A DNA stretch of 64,000 nt, taken from contig NZ_BBYJ01000008.1 of the NCBI RefSeq assembly GCF_001528665.1, positions 371,761 to 435,760 of the forward strand, given 5' to 3'. Both the position numbers and the translations under genes were made by a program. The notes under the pieces are model-generated. The model was not told where the DNA came from and searched no databases. It saw only the letters and a list, made by a program, of their open reading frames with translations. Of the stretch, positions 7,515 through 16,089 are shown piece by piece (the stretch's first letter is position 1; the number at the start of each line of letters is the position of its first letter). This stretch comes from Microtetraspora malaysiensis. GTDB lineage: Bacteria; Actinomycetota; Actinomycetes; Streptosporangiales; Streptosporangiaceae.

Positions 7515-7533
7515 TTAGGTAAGACTAACCTTA
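7515..7533 (-). promoter_or_regulatory. IdeR/DmdR1-type iron box
   Basis: The sequence TTAGGTAAGACTAACCTTA matches the actinobacterial iron box (TTAGGTTAGSCTAACCTAA) at 16 of 19 positions and is an interrupted palindrome. It lies upstream of the sucrase/ferredoxin-like gene and overlaps the likely promoter, the typical position for iron-dependent repression. The glpD gene on the left is transcribed away from it and ends at 7617. Confidence 0.85.
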
Positions 7534-7616
7534 TCGATTCGCTATCGAGCGGGCGCGTGCGGGGGTCACAACTTCCCCCTCCACGTCACGTCAACGGCCC
7601 CGTATGGAGATCCTCG

Positions 7617-9224
7617 TCACACTTGTCCCGCCGGTCGCGTTCCGTCACCCCGCGCACGCGTTCCGGTGCGGCCCGGCGGGATCGCTCCTTCGGGACCGAG
7701 CGCGAGGGCCGCCTCGGCGGCGGGGAGCGCCGCCGCGCGGTCCTCGGGGACCAGGCCGATCCTGGTCCGCCGGTCGAGCAGGTCGTCCACGTCGAGCGCG
7801 CCCTCGTGCCGCACCGCCCACACCAGCTCGGCGCGGGTGATCCCGGCGGCGACCGTCTCGCCCAGCGCCGGATCGCGCCGCGCCAGCTCCTGCACGGCCC
7901 CGGCCTCCCAGCCGTACCGCGCGACCAGGTCGGCGGGCGACACGCCGGGGTGCCGCGCCTCCGCGCCCGGAGCGGGCCGCGCGCCCACCAGCGGCAGCCG
8001 GGCGGTCCGGCTGCGCGGCGCCGTGGGACAGGCCGCGTCGACCGCGTCCTCGGCCATCCTCCGGTAGGTGGTGAGCTTGCCGCCGACCACGGTCACGACG
8101 CCGTCGCGCGAGGTGATCACGGCGTGCCGCCGGGACAGGTCGGACGTGCGCCCGCCGTCCGGGTCGTCCGGCGCGTCCCCCGCGGTGAGGAGGGGGCGCA
8201 GCCCGGCGAAGGCGCCGGCCACGTCGGCCCGCCGTACCGGCTCGCGCAGGACCGAGTTCAGGACGTCCAGAAGGAACGCCACGTCGCTTTCGGGGGCCTC
8301 CGGGACGTCGGGTACCGGACCGTCCACCGGCTCGTCCGTGAGGCCCACGTAGATCCGCCCGTCGGCCTGGGGGAGGACGAGCGCGAACCGGTTCCGCTCA
8401 CCCGGGATCGGGACGTGCAGCCCGGCCCCGAGGCCGCCGAGGGCGCCGGGGCGCAGCACGAGGTGGGTCCCGCGCGACGGGCGCAGCTCCACCTCGGGGG
8501 ACAGGCCGCCGGCCCACACCCCGGTCGCGTTGATCACCGCACGCGCCCTGACGCCGAACTCGGCGCCGGTCAGCTCGTCCCGCACCTGGGCGCCGTCGCC
8601 GGACAGCGCGAGCGCGCGGCACCGGGTGAGGACGCGGGCGCCGTGGGCGGCGGCCGTACGGGCGATCGCGACCACCAGCCGGGCGTCGTCCACGACCCGG
8701 CCGTCCCAGGACAGGAGCGCGCCGCGCAGGCCGTCCGCGCGCAGGGCGGGCGCCAGGCGGAGCGTCCGCTCCGCGGTCAGCCGCGACGGCCCGGGAAGCA
8801 GCGGGCGCGGGGTCCCGGCGGCGACGCGCAGCCCGTCGCCCAGGCGGTAGCCGGCCATCACGAACCGGGCCTGCGCCGACCGCACCGCGGGGGTGAGCGG
8901 CAGCAGGTACGGATGCGCCCGCACCAGGTGGGGCGCGGTGTGGCGGAGCAGCGCACCCCGCTCGACCGCGCTCTCCCGGGCCACCCCGACCTGTCCGCTG
9001 GCCAGGTAGCGCAGGCCGCCGTGGATCAGCTTGGAACTCCATCGTGAGGTGCCGAAGGCGAGGTCGTGGGCGTCGATCGCGGCGACCGACAGCCCGCGCG
9101 CGGCCGCGTCGAGCGCCGCTCCCGCGCCGGTGGCCCCGAGGCCCACGACGAGCACGTCCACCACGCAGTCCCGGATCTCCGCGAGCTCGCGGGCACGCCG
9201 CGTCGCGTTCAGGGAGGAGTCCAA
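7617..9224 (-). CDS. glpD: FAD-dependent glycerol-3-phosphate dehydrogenase
   Basis: This 535-aa flavoprotein oxidises sn-glycerol 3-phosphate to dihydroxyacetone phosphate at the membrane and passes electrons to menaquinone. The N-terminal FAD Rossmann motif VLVVGLGATGAGAALDAAAR (about residues 24-43), FGTSRWSSKLIHGGLRYL and the GGKLTTYR motif are all GlpD signatures. A C-terminal helical domain follows (about 400-520). The start is TTG, chosen for TAGGAG five bases upstream. The gene is divergent from an alkylglycerone-phosphate-synthase-like gene with only 58 nt between them and a palindrome in the gap, which suggests shared control. Both enzymes act around DHAP and glycerol 3-phosphate. 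Confidence 0.94.
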   Translation of the reverse strand: MDSSLNATRRARELAEIRDCVVDVLVVGLGATGAGAALDAAARGLSVAAIDAHDLAFGTSRWSSKLIHGGLRYLASGQVGVARESAVERGALLRHTAPHLVRAHPYLLPLTPAVRSAQARFVMAGYRLGDGLRVAAGTPRPLLPGPSRLTAERTLRLAPALRADGLRGALLSWDGRVVDDARLVVAIARTAAAHGARVLTRCRALALSGDGAQVRDELTGAEFGVRARAVINATGVWAGGLSPEVELRPSRGTHLVLRPGALGGLGAGLHVPIPGERNRFALVLPQADGRIYVGLTDEPVDGPVPDVPEAPESDVAFLLDVLNSVLREPVRRADVAGAFAGLRPLLTAGDAPDDPDGGRTSDLSRRHAVITSRDGVVTVVGGKLTTYRRMAEDAVDAACPTAPRSRTARLPLVGARPAPGAEARHPGVSPADLVARYGWEAGAVQELARRDPALGETVAAGITRAELVWAVRHEGALDVDDLLDRRTRIGLVPEDRAAALPAAEAALALGPEGAIPPGRTGTRARGDGTRPAGQV

Positions 9225-9247
9225 CGCAACTCCTAAATCCTCATCTA

Positions 9248-9261
9248 TTACTCTTTAGTAA
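9248..9261. promoter_or_regulatory. Palindromic operator candidate between glpD and the divergent flavoprotein gene
   Basis: TTACT-CTTT-AGTAA is a perfect 5-bp inverted repeat in the 58-nt divergent gap. Its size and AT-rich arms resemble TetR-type operators. No regulator gene is adjacent, so the binder is unknown. Confidence 0.4.
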
Positions 9262-9282
9262 CCTAGCCTCAGAGGTGACGTC

Positions 9283-10878
9283 GTGGAACCACCGCAGCCC
9301 CCCGCGCAGATGCTCTGGTCCGGATGGGGAGACCCCGCCAAGGCCGCCGAGCTGCCCTCGCCCGTACGACGGCTGCTCGCCGACCTGCTGGGCGTCCGAA
9401 TGCCCGAGACCCCGGCCGCGGCCCTCGACGAGGTGCGGCCGCCCGCGTCCACGCTGTCCCCGGCCGCCCTGAAGGCGCTGTCGGCGGCCGTCGGCGAAGA
9501 GTACCTGCGCGTCGACGACGAGACGCGGATCCGGCACACGCGCGGAAAGTCCACCCCGGACCTGCTGCGGATGCGCGCGGGAGACGCCTCGGACGCGCCC
9601 GACGCGGTCGTACTGCCCGGCTCGCACGACGAGGTGGCCGAGGTGCTGCGGGTGTGCGCGGAGCACCGCGTCGCGGTCGTGCCGTTCGGCGGCGGGACGT
9701 CGGTCGTCGGCGGCCTGGTCGCCGCGCGCGACGGGTTCGCCGGCGTCGTAGCGCTCGACGTGGCGCGGCTCGACCGGCTGGTCTCCGTCGACGCCGAGTC
9801 CATGGTCGCGGAGTTCGAGCCCGGCGTGCGCGCCCCGGAGGCCGAGCGGCTGCTCGCGGAGCACGGCTTCACGCTCGGCCACTTCCCGCAGTCCTTCGAG
9901 TACGCGACCCTCGGCGGCTTCGCGGCGGCCCGCTCCAGCGGCCAGGCGTCGGCGGGGTACGGCCGCTTCGACGACATGGTGGTCGGCCTGACCGTGGCCA
10001 CGCCCCAGGGCGCGCTCGACCTCGGCCGCGCGCCCAAGTCCGCCGCCGGGCCGGACCTGCGCCAGGTGATCCTCGGCTCCGAGGGGGCGTTCGGCGTGAT
10101 CACCTCGCTCCGCCTCCGCGTACGGCCCGTGCCCGAGGTCCGGGCGTACGAGGGGTGGCGGTTCGCGTCGTTCCCGGCGGGGGCCGCCGCGCTGCGCCGG
10201 CTGGCGCAGGAGGGGGCCGCGCCGACCGTGCTGCGGCTGTCGGACGAGACCGAGACCATGGTCGGCCTGGCCCGCCCGGAGGAGCTCGGCACGCTCGCCT
10301 CCGAGCCCGGCTGCCTGGTGATCGCCGGGTATGAGGGCACGCCCGGCGACGTGGCCTACCGGCGGGAGCGGGCGGCGGCGACGCTGGCCGAGACGGGGGG
10401 CGTCCCCCTCGGCCCCGAGCCGGGGGAGAAGTGGGCGCACGGCCGCTACTCCGCGCCCTATCTGCGCGACTCGCTGCTCGCCGCCGGAGCCACCGTGGAG
10501 ACGCTGGAGACCGCCTGCTTCTGGTCCGGCCTCCCGCGCCTCTACGAGGCCGTACGGGAGGCGCTGACGGCCTCCCTGGGGGCACCGCTGATCATGTGCC
10601 ACGTGTCCCACGTGTACGCCACCGGGGCCTCGCTGTACTTCACCGTGGTGACCGCGCAGTCGGACGACCCGGTCGCCCAGTGGGAGTCGGCCAAGGGGAC
10701 GGTCAACGACGCGATCGGCCAGGCGGGCGGCACCGTCTCGCACCACCACGGCGTCGGCCGCGACCACCTCGGGGCGTACGCGCTGGAGATCGGGGAGCTG
10801 GGCGTCGCCGTCCTGCGGGGTGTCAAGGAGCGCCTCGACCCGGACGGGATTCTCAACCCGGGAATCTTGATCTCGTAG
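9283..10878 (+). CDS. FAD-binding oxidoreductase, alkylglycerone-phosphate synthase-like
   Basis: This 531-aa protein combines a PCMH-type FAD-binding domain (about residues 95-280, with VVLPGSHDEVAEVLRVC and VPFGGGTSVVGGL) with an FAD-oxidase C-terminal domain. The ending HHHGVGRDHL...LKERLDPDGILNPG is typical of alkyldihydroxyacetonephosphate synthases and D-lactate dehydrogenase-like enzymes. The RHTRGKSTPDLL segment near residue 88 favours the synthase-like group, which swaps the acyl chain of acyl-DHAP for a fatty alcohol in ether-lipid synthesis. The GTG start follows GAGGTGA. Divergent pairing with glpD fits a DHAP/glycerol-phosphate role. True ether-lipid activity is not proven by sequence. 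Confidence 0.82.
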   Translation: MEPPQPPAQMLWSGWGDPAKAAELPSPVRRLLADLLGVRMPETPAAALDEVRPPASTLSPAALKALSAAVGEEYLRVDDETRIRHTRGKSTPDLLRMRAGDASDAPDAVVLPGSHDEVAEVLRVCAEHRVAVVPFGGGTSVVGGLVAARDGFAGVVALDVARLDRLVSVDAESMVAEFEPGVRAPEAERLLAEHGFTLGHFPQSFEYATLGGFAAARSSGQASAGYGRFDDMVVGLTVATPQGALDLGRAPKSAAGPDLRQVILGSEGAFGVITSLRLRVRPVPEVRAYEGWRFASFPAGAAALRRLAQEGAAPTVLRLSDETETMVGLARPEELGTLASEPGCLVIAGYEGTPGDVAYRRERAAATLAETGGVPLGPEPGEKWAHGRYSAPYLRDSLLAAGATVETLETACFWSGLPRLYEAVREALTASLGAPLIMCHVSHVYATGASLYFTVVTAQSDDPVAQWESAKGTVNDAIGQAGGTVSHHHGVGRDHLGAYALEIGELGVAVLRGVKERLDPDGILNPGILIS

Positions 10879-10911
10879 CGGCGCCGGCCATGATCAGGCA
10901 AAGATTGGGTC

Positions 10912-12450
10912 ATGGCCGATGTGGATGTCGACGCCGGTTCGCGCACGTCCCGGAGCGCGCGGCAGTCCTCGCGCGTCTCGGAGGCGGGGGCGGGCTGGAA
11001 CTGCCAGCGGATCGGCGCGTTCCAGAGTCTGCGGCCGAACGAGACGACCTTCACCTGGCTGCGGCCGCGCACGCTCTGGAGGTCGCGTAACGAGATCCTC
11101 GCCCAGCTGTTCGGCGACCCCTCAGGCGAGGTGCGCCACCGCTGGGTCGAGGCGCAGCGCGAGCGCGGCGTGGACCCCGATTTCCGGATAGTTCAGGACG
11201 TGGGGGAGGACTTCGCGTTCCTGGTGCTCGGCGACACCGGAGAGGGCGACGCCTCCCAGTACGCCGTCGTTCCCGGCCTGCTCAAGGCGGGCGACGGCAC
11301 CGCGTTCGCGGTCATCGCCAGCGACGTGATCTACCCGACCGGCTCCGGCAACGAGTACCGCGACAAGTTCTTCCGGCCGTACAAGGACTATCGGGCGCCG
11401 ATCTACGCCGTGCCGGGGAACCACGACTGGTACGACGGGCTGGGCGGCTTCATGCGGGTCTTCTGCGACGCCCCGCCGCTGCCCGAGCCGCGGCAGAGCT
11501 CCGGGCTGCGGGGGCTGCTGTGGAAGAGGCCCGAGAAGATCGACGAGGCGGCGCTGGCCGAGGCCCGCGAGATGCGCTCGGCGCCGGAGCAGCGGGCGGC
11601 CATTCCCGCGCCGTACTGGGTGCTGGACCTCGGGCGGCTCCTCCTCGTGGGGATCGACACCGGCATCCGCGGCGACATCGACCGCGAGCAGGGGGAGTGG
11701 CTGCGCCGGGTCTCCGCCGACCCGCGGCCGAAGATCCTGATCACCGGCAAGCCCATCTACGTGCGCAACGAGTACCACCCCTGCGAGATCCAGGGCGGGG
11801 GGACCGTGGACGAGATCGTCCGCGACCCGGCGCACAACTACGTGGCGGCGATCGGCGGCGACGTCCACAACTACCAACGCTTCCCGGTGCGGGTCGGCGA
11901 CCGCGTCATCCAGTACGTCGTCTCGGGCGGCGGCGGCGCGTTCATGCACGCCACCCACACCATCCCGCGCGTCGACGTCGGCGGCGTCCACGAGGACGAC
12001 TTCAAGTGCTATCCGCTGCGCGGCGACTCGCTGTCGTTCTACAGCCTGCTGTACAGCAGGCGGCTGCGCATGCGCTGGCTGTACCTCACCCCGGACGAGG
12101 GACTCGCCCTGATGTCGCGGCAGGTCGGCAACATCCCGCCGCGCACGATCGCCGCCGCCTCGAACGGCACGCCGCCGGTGCGGATCACGGCGCGGATGAG
12201 GTGGGCGGCCCGGATCCTCGGCGGCTGGCCGATGCCGTTCCATCTGCCCGTGGGCCGGGTCTTCCACCGGTGGATCTCCGAGCTCTCCGACTGGGACACG
12301 CCCCCGTTCTTCAAGAACTTCCTGCACCTGTCGGTCAGCGGGGACGTGCTGCGGATCCGCTGCCTGGCCGCCACCGGATGCCTCGCCCAGGAGGTCGACC
12401 CTCCGCTGGAGGACGAGATCGAGATCAGCCTGGCCGCCACCCCGTCCTGA
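10912..12450 (+). CDS. Metallophosphoesterase family protein
   Basis: This 512-aa calcineurin-like phosphoesterase carries LVLGDTGEGD (about 105), ASDVIYP, VPGNHDWYDG (about 165) and GGDVHNYQRF (about 317), which together supply the two-metal site. The last 150 residues have no recognised domain but contain conserved-looking aromatic stretches (FFKNFLHLSVSG). The substrate is unknown. It lacks a signal peptide and clear membrane segments, so it is probably cytoplasmic. The ATG at 10912 has no Shine-Dalgarno sequence, so a leaderless message or a slightly later start is possible. It follows the flavoprotein gene by only 33 nt and may be co-transcribed with it. Confidence 0.85.
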   Translation: MADVDVDAGSRTSRSARQSSRVSEAGAGWNCQRIGAFQSLRPNETTFTWLRPRTLWRSRNEILAQLFGDPSGEVRHRWVEAQRERGVDPDFRIVQDVGEDFAFLVLGDTGEGDASQYAVVPGLLKAGDGTAFAVIASDVIYPTGSGNEYRDKFFRPYKDYRAPIYAVPGNHDWYDGLGGFMRVFCDAPPLPEPRQSSGLRGLLWKRPEKIDEAALAEAREMRSAPEQRAAIPAPYWVLDLGRLLLVGIDTGIRGDIDREQGEWLRRVSADPRPKILITGKPIYVRNEYHPCEIQGGGTVDEIVRDPAHNYVAAIGGDVHNYQRFPVRVGDRVIQYVVSGGGGAFMHATHTIPRVDVGGVHEDDFKCYPLRGDSLSFYSLLYSRRLRMRWLYLTPDEGLALMSRQVGNIPPRTIAAASNGTPPVRITARMRWAARILGGWPMPFHLPVGRVFHRWISELSDWDTPPFFKNFLHLSVSGDVLRIRCLAATGCLAQEVDPPLEDEIEISLAATPS

Positions 12451-12626
12451 GCCCGCGTGGCGCGCTGTTCGCACACGTTCATCGGGATCGAGGGAGCGCA
12501 GCGGGCTTCGCGAGGAGCGCGGGTTCCTTCGGGCGAAGTGACCGGCCCGGCCAGATTCGTGGACATCCCACCAGGTGGGCAGGGGCGGCGCGGCGGAATG
12601 TCGGTGGCGCCTGGCAGGCTGGGCGG

Positions 12627-14255
12627 GTGCAGGTGCTGGTCGCGGTGGATCCGGAGGGCGGGGGGACGATCCGTCCCCTCGGCGGTCCGGCGGAACGGGT
12701 CGGCGACCTGGCGGAGGCGGTGCGCGAGCTGGAGGCGGTCGCTCGCCCCCGATGGGTCTGGGCGGACGCGCGGCGGATCTACCCCGGCCTGCTCGCCCGG
12801 GGCGTACGGCTGTCGCGGTGCCACGACATCGCGCTCACCGAGGCGCTGCTGCTCGGCGCCGACGGCCGGTACGGCGAGCCCCGGTCGGCCGAGGCGGCGT
12901 ACGCGCGGCTGCGGGGGCTCCCGGTGCCGCCGGACCGGGACGAGACGGCGGAGCCGGGCCAGGCGACGCAGGGAAGCCTGTTCGAGCCCGAGGTGCCCGG
13001 GCGGGCGGCCCCGGAGGTCGCGGAGATCGACCTCGTCGGCGAGGTGTACGAGGACCAGCTCGCCCGGATCGCGCGCACCGGCCACCCGGGGCGGTTCCGG
13101 CTGCTGGTGGCGGCGGAGTCGGCGGGCGCGCTGATCGCGGCCGAGATGGGCCACGACGGCATGCCGTGGCGTGAGGACGTGCACGACGCGCTGCTGACCG
13201 AGCTGCTCGGCCCGCGTCCGGTCCACGGGATGCGCCCGTCCCGGCTTCAGGCGCTCGCGGACGAGATCTCCGCCGCCTTCGGCCATCCCGTCAACCCCGA
13301 CTCCCCGCAGCAGATCGTCAAGGCGTTCAAGGGCGCGGGCATCCAGATCCCGTCGACCAGGTCGCGCGTCCTGGCGGGCGTCGACCATCCGGGCGTGGCC
13401 CCGCTGCTCGCGTACAAGGAGCTGGCCCGGCTGTACAGCTTCCACGGCTGGGTCTGGGCCGACCAGTGGGTGCGCGGCAACCGCTTCCGCGGCGAGTACG
13501 TGGTGGCCGGCGTCGTGTCCGGGCGGTGGGCGACGAGCGGCGGCGGCGCGCTGCAGATCCCCAAGGTCATGCGCCGGGTCGTGACGGCCGACCCCGGATG
13601 GTCGCTGGTGGTCGCCGACGCCGCCCAGCTCGAACCCCGGGTGCTCGCCGCGATGGCCGGCGACCGGGGGCTGGCCATGGCGGCGGGCGAGATCGACCTG
13701 TACGCCGCGCTGGCCCAGGCGTTCGGCGGCGAGCGCGACTCCGCCAAGATCGCCATGCTGTCCGCGATGTACGGCGGCACCAGCGGCGACGCGCCCAAGC
13801 TGCTCGCCGTGATGCGGCAGCGCTTTCCGAAGGCGTACGCGTTCGTGGAGGACGCGGCGCGCGCGGGCGAGGAGGGGCGGCTGGTCAGGTCGTGGCTCGG
13901 CCGCACCTGCCCGCAGCCGTCCGCCCGGTGGCGGGAGCTGGTCTCCGGGCCGGACGGCACGCGGGCCGCCCGCGACCGCGGCCGGTTCACCCGTAACTTC
14001 GTCGTCCAGGCCACCGCCGCCGAGTGGGCGGCGACGCTCATGGCGGTGCTGCGCGGGCGGCTGCCGGAGCCGGCCCGGCTGGTGTTCTTCCAGCACGACG
14101 AGGTCATGGTGCACTGCCCGCTCAACCTGGCCGACGAGGTCCGGGCGGCGGTGGCGGCGGCGGCCGAGGAGGCGACCCGGCTGCTGTTCGGCGCGACGCC
14201 GGTCCGCTTCCCGATGGAGGCGGTCGCGGTCGCCCGCTACGCCGACGCCAAGTAG
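12627..14255 (+). CDS. Bifunctional 3'-5' exonuclease/DNA polymerase (family A, actinobacterial short form)
   Basis: This 542-aa protein resembles the Klenow part of DNA polymerase I. Polymerase motif A appears as ADAAQLEPRVLAAMAGD, motif B as KIAMLSAMYGGTSGD, and motif C as FFQHDEVMVHCP with its His-Asp-Glu. The N-terminal domain opens VQVLVAVDPEGG, keeping a D-x-E like the first exonuclease motif, but the rest of the proofreading site is hard to recognise. There is no 5' nuclease domain. The GTG at 12627 is chosen because homology begins there; the ribosome-binding site is weak. These actinobacterial proteins are paralogues of PolA with unclear duties, probably in repair. Confidence 0.85.
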   Translation: MQVLVAVDPEGGGTIRPLGGPAERVGDLAEAVRELEAVARPRWVWADARRIYPGLLARGVRLSRCHDIALTEALLLGADGRYGEPRSAEAAYARLRGLPVPPDRDETAEPGQATQGSLFEPEVPGRAAPEVAEIDLVGEVYEDQLARIARTGHPGRFRLLVAAESAGALIAAEMGHDGMPWREDVHDALLTELLGPRPVHGMRPSRLQALADEISAAFGHPVNPDSPQQIVKAFKGAGIQIPSTRSRVLAGVDHPGVAPLLAYKELARLYSFHGWVWADQWVRGNRFRGEYVVAGVVSGRWATSGGGALQIPKVMRRVVTADPGWSLVVADAAQLEPRVLAAMAGDRGLAMAAGEIDLYAALAQAFGGERDSAKIAMLSAMYGGTSGDAPKLLAVMRQRFPKAYAFVEDAARAGEEGRLVRSWLGRTCPQPSARWRELVSGPDGTRAARDRGRFTRNFVVQATAAEWAATLMAVLRGRLPEPARLVFFQHDEVMVHCPLNLADEVRAAVAAAAEEATRLLFGATPVRFPMEAVAVARYADAK

Positions 14256-14447
14256 TGCCGCCCTCGCCGTTCCGGCGACCGAGGTACGCATACCGCCCCG
14301 TCGCCGCGGGTCACGGCGGAATTCAAGGTTGTTCGCAAGGGTTCTCCAGGGTCGGCCGCGCATCGTCGTCTCCGAACCGGGACGCGGTCGTCGCCGGATC
14401 CACCCTCCCGGACCGGGGCGGCCACCGTTGCCAACGAAGGAGATCCC

Positions 14448-14561
14448 ATGAAGCGCACGTTGCTACGCCTGACGGCCGCCTTGCTGTTCGCCGGGTCCGC
14501 CACGGCCGGTGGGGCGGTCGTCGCGTCGTCCGCGTCGGCCGATACCCCCGCCTGCTGTTGA
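14448..14561 (+). CDS. Tiny secreted peptide (signal peptide plus about six mature residues), 37 aa
   Basis: This 37-codon ORF has a perfect ribosome-binding site (GAAGGAGATCCC) before its ATG. The product starts MKRTLLRLTAALLFAG, a basic n-region with a hydrophobic core, and ends VVASSASADTPACC. A signal peptidase I site A-S-A before DTPACC would leave only Asp-Thr-Pro-Ala-Cys-Cys outside the cell. It stands alone in a 450-nt intergenic region. The two adjacent terminal cysteines could form a disulfide or dimerise. No family is recognised. It may be an exported signal, a remnant of a longer secreted protein, or a small envelope peptide. Confidence 0.55.
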   Translation: MKRTLLRLTAALLFAGSATAGGAVVASSASADTPACC

Positions 14562-14705
14562 TGAACACACAGTGCGGAGAAGTGCCTTCGCACGGGAAGC
14601 GCAGGGCTCGCCGAAGGTCCTGTCAGCGCCCCGTCAAAGGCACTCTTCACGTTCAGGAACGCTGGTCGGTGACCGCGGGGATGCCCTCCGGTTCCGGGTG
14701 GCGGT

Positions 14706-16052
14706 TCAGGTGGCGGCCGGGCGCTCGGTGGCCGGGGTGAGGCGGCGGGCGGCGACGACGAGCCAGACGGCGAACAGGCCGATGAGCACGGCGACGGCGG
14801 CTCCCAGGACGCCGTAGCCGGCGAAGCCGACGACCGCTCCGGCCAGGATCGTCCCGGTGGCGCCGCAGACGTTCATCAGGAGGTCGGACAGGCCCTGGAC
14901 GGCCGGGCGGTGCGCGATCTCCACCGCGTCGGTCAGCATCGCCGAGCCGGAGACGAGCCCGCACGACCAGCCGATGCCGAGCAGGATGAGCCCCGCGCCG
15001 ACCTGGGTCACGCGGTGGCCCCCCGATCCGGCGAGGACGGCGGCGCAGATCAGGACGCCCATGCCGATGAGCATGACGTTCCGCCTGCCGATCCGGTCCG
15101 CGAGCCAGCCGACGAGCGGGGACAGCACGTACATGCCGGCGATGTGGACGCTGATCACGATGCCGATGACCGAGATGGAGGCGCCCTCGTGGTCGAGGTG
15201 GACCGGCGTCATGGACATGACCGACACCATGGCGGTGTGGCTGACCGCGATGCCGGCGAGCGCGCGACGGGCCTGCGGCGAGCGGCGGAGCACCTCCCAG
15301 GCGGTGCGGAGCGTCCGGCCACCCGCGTCCCGCGCGGCGGCGGGCCTCGCGGATTCGGTGGGCGTCGCGGATTCGGTGGGCTCGGCGAGGTCGGTGGGCT
15401 CGGCGGGCGGCGCGGCGATCCGCCGGGCGAGGATGAACGGGTCGGGCCGCAGCCCGATGGCGACGATCAGCGCGGTCACCGCGAAGGTGAGCGCGGAGAG
15501 GGCGAACGGCCCGGCGGCCCCGGTCAGTCCCAGAGGCTCGGCCACCGCCTGCGCGGGCTTGACCAGGTTGGGCCCGGCCACGGTGCCGATGGTGGAGGCC
15601 CAGACCACCAGGGAGAGGTGGCGGGCGGCGTGCCCGGGCGGGGCCAGGTCGGTCGCGGAGTAGCGGGCGGCCAGATTGCCCGCGCTGCCGCCGCCGACCA
15701 GGACGAGACCGGCGAGCAGGAGCTGCCACGACTCCAGCCCGATCGCCACGACCGCGACGATCGAGCCCAGCAGGGCGCAGACGTAGGCGAGGGTCAGCCC
15801 GGCCCGCCGTCCGCCCCGCCCGGCGGCCCGGGCGGTGGGCAACGCGAGCAGCGCCGCGCCGAGCACGGTGGCGGTCCCGGCGAACCCGGCGATCACCGTG
15901 GAGCCGGACAGCCGGCTCACGACCAGGGAGCTGAGGGCCAGGCCGACGGCGACGCCCGCCCCGCTGACGATCTGCGCCGCGGACAGCACGCCGAGCACGC
16001 GTCGCTGCACGCGGGACACATCTATGGGGATTTTGGTGGGGGTCGTCGTCAT
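14706..16052 (-). CDS. MFS transporter
   Basis: This 448-aa major facilitator protein has twelve predicted membrane helices in two blocks separated by a charged Ala/Pro/Thr-rich loop (about residues 215-250, with a tandem EPTDLAEPTESATPTES repeat). The second-half signature GWLADRIGRRNVMLIGMG is a typical MFS loop. Substrate cannot be read from sequence; the architecture fits drug or metabolite exporters. The ATG at 16052 lacks a clear ribosome-binding site. It lies 37 nt downstream of the Ser/Thr kinase gene on the same strand and may share its transcript. Confidence 0.88.
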   Translation of the reverse strand: MTTTPTKIPIDVSRVQRRVLGVLSAAQIVSGAGVAVGLALSSLVVSRLSGSTVIAGFAGTATVLGAALLALPTARAAGRGGRRAGLTLAYVCALLGSIVAVVAIGLESWQLLLAGLVLVGGGSAGNLAARYSATDLAPPGHAARHLSLVVWASTIGTVAGPNLVKPAQAVAEPLGLTGAAGPFALSALTFAVTALIVAIGLRPDPFILARRIAAPPAEPTDLAEPTESATPTESARPAAARDAGGRTLRTAWEVLRRSPQARRALAGIAVSHTAMVSVMSMTPVHLDHEGASISVIGIVISVHIAGMYVLSPLVGWLADRIGRRNVMLIGMGVLICAAVLAGSGGHRVTQVGAGLILLGIGWSCGLVSGSAMLTDAVEIAHRPAVQGLSDLLMNVCGATGTILAGAVVGFAGYGVLGAAVAVLIGLFAVWLVVAARRLTPATERPAAT

Positions 16053-16089
16053 GCGTGAAGTTTGCCATGGTTCATTACCGGCAATCCCA

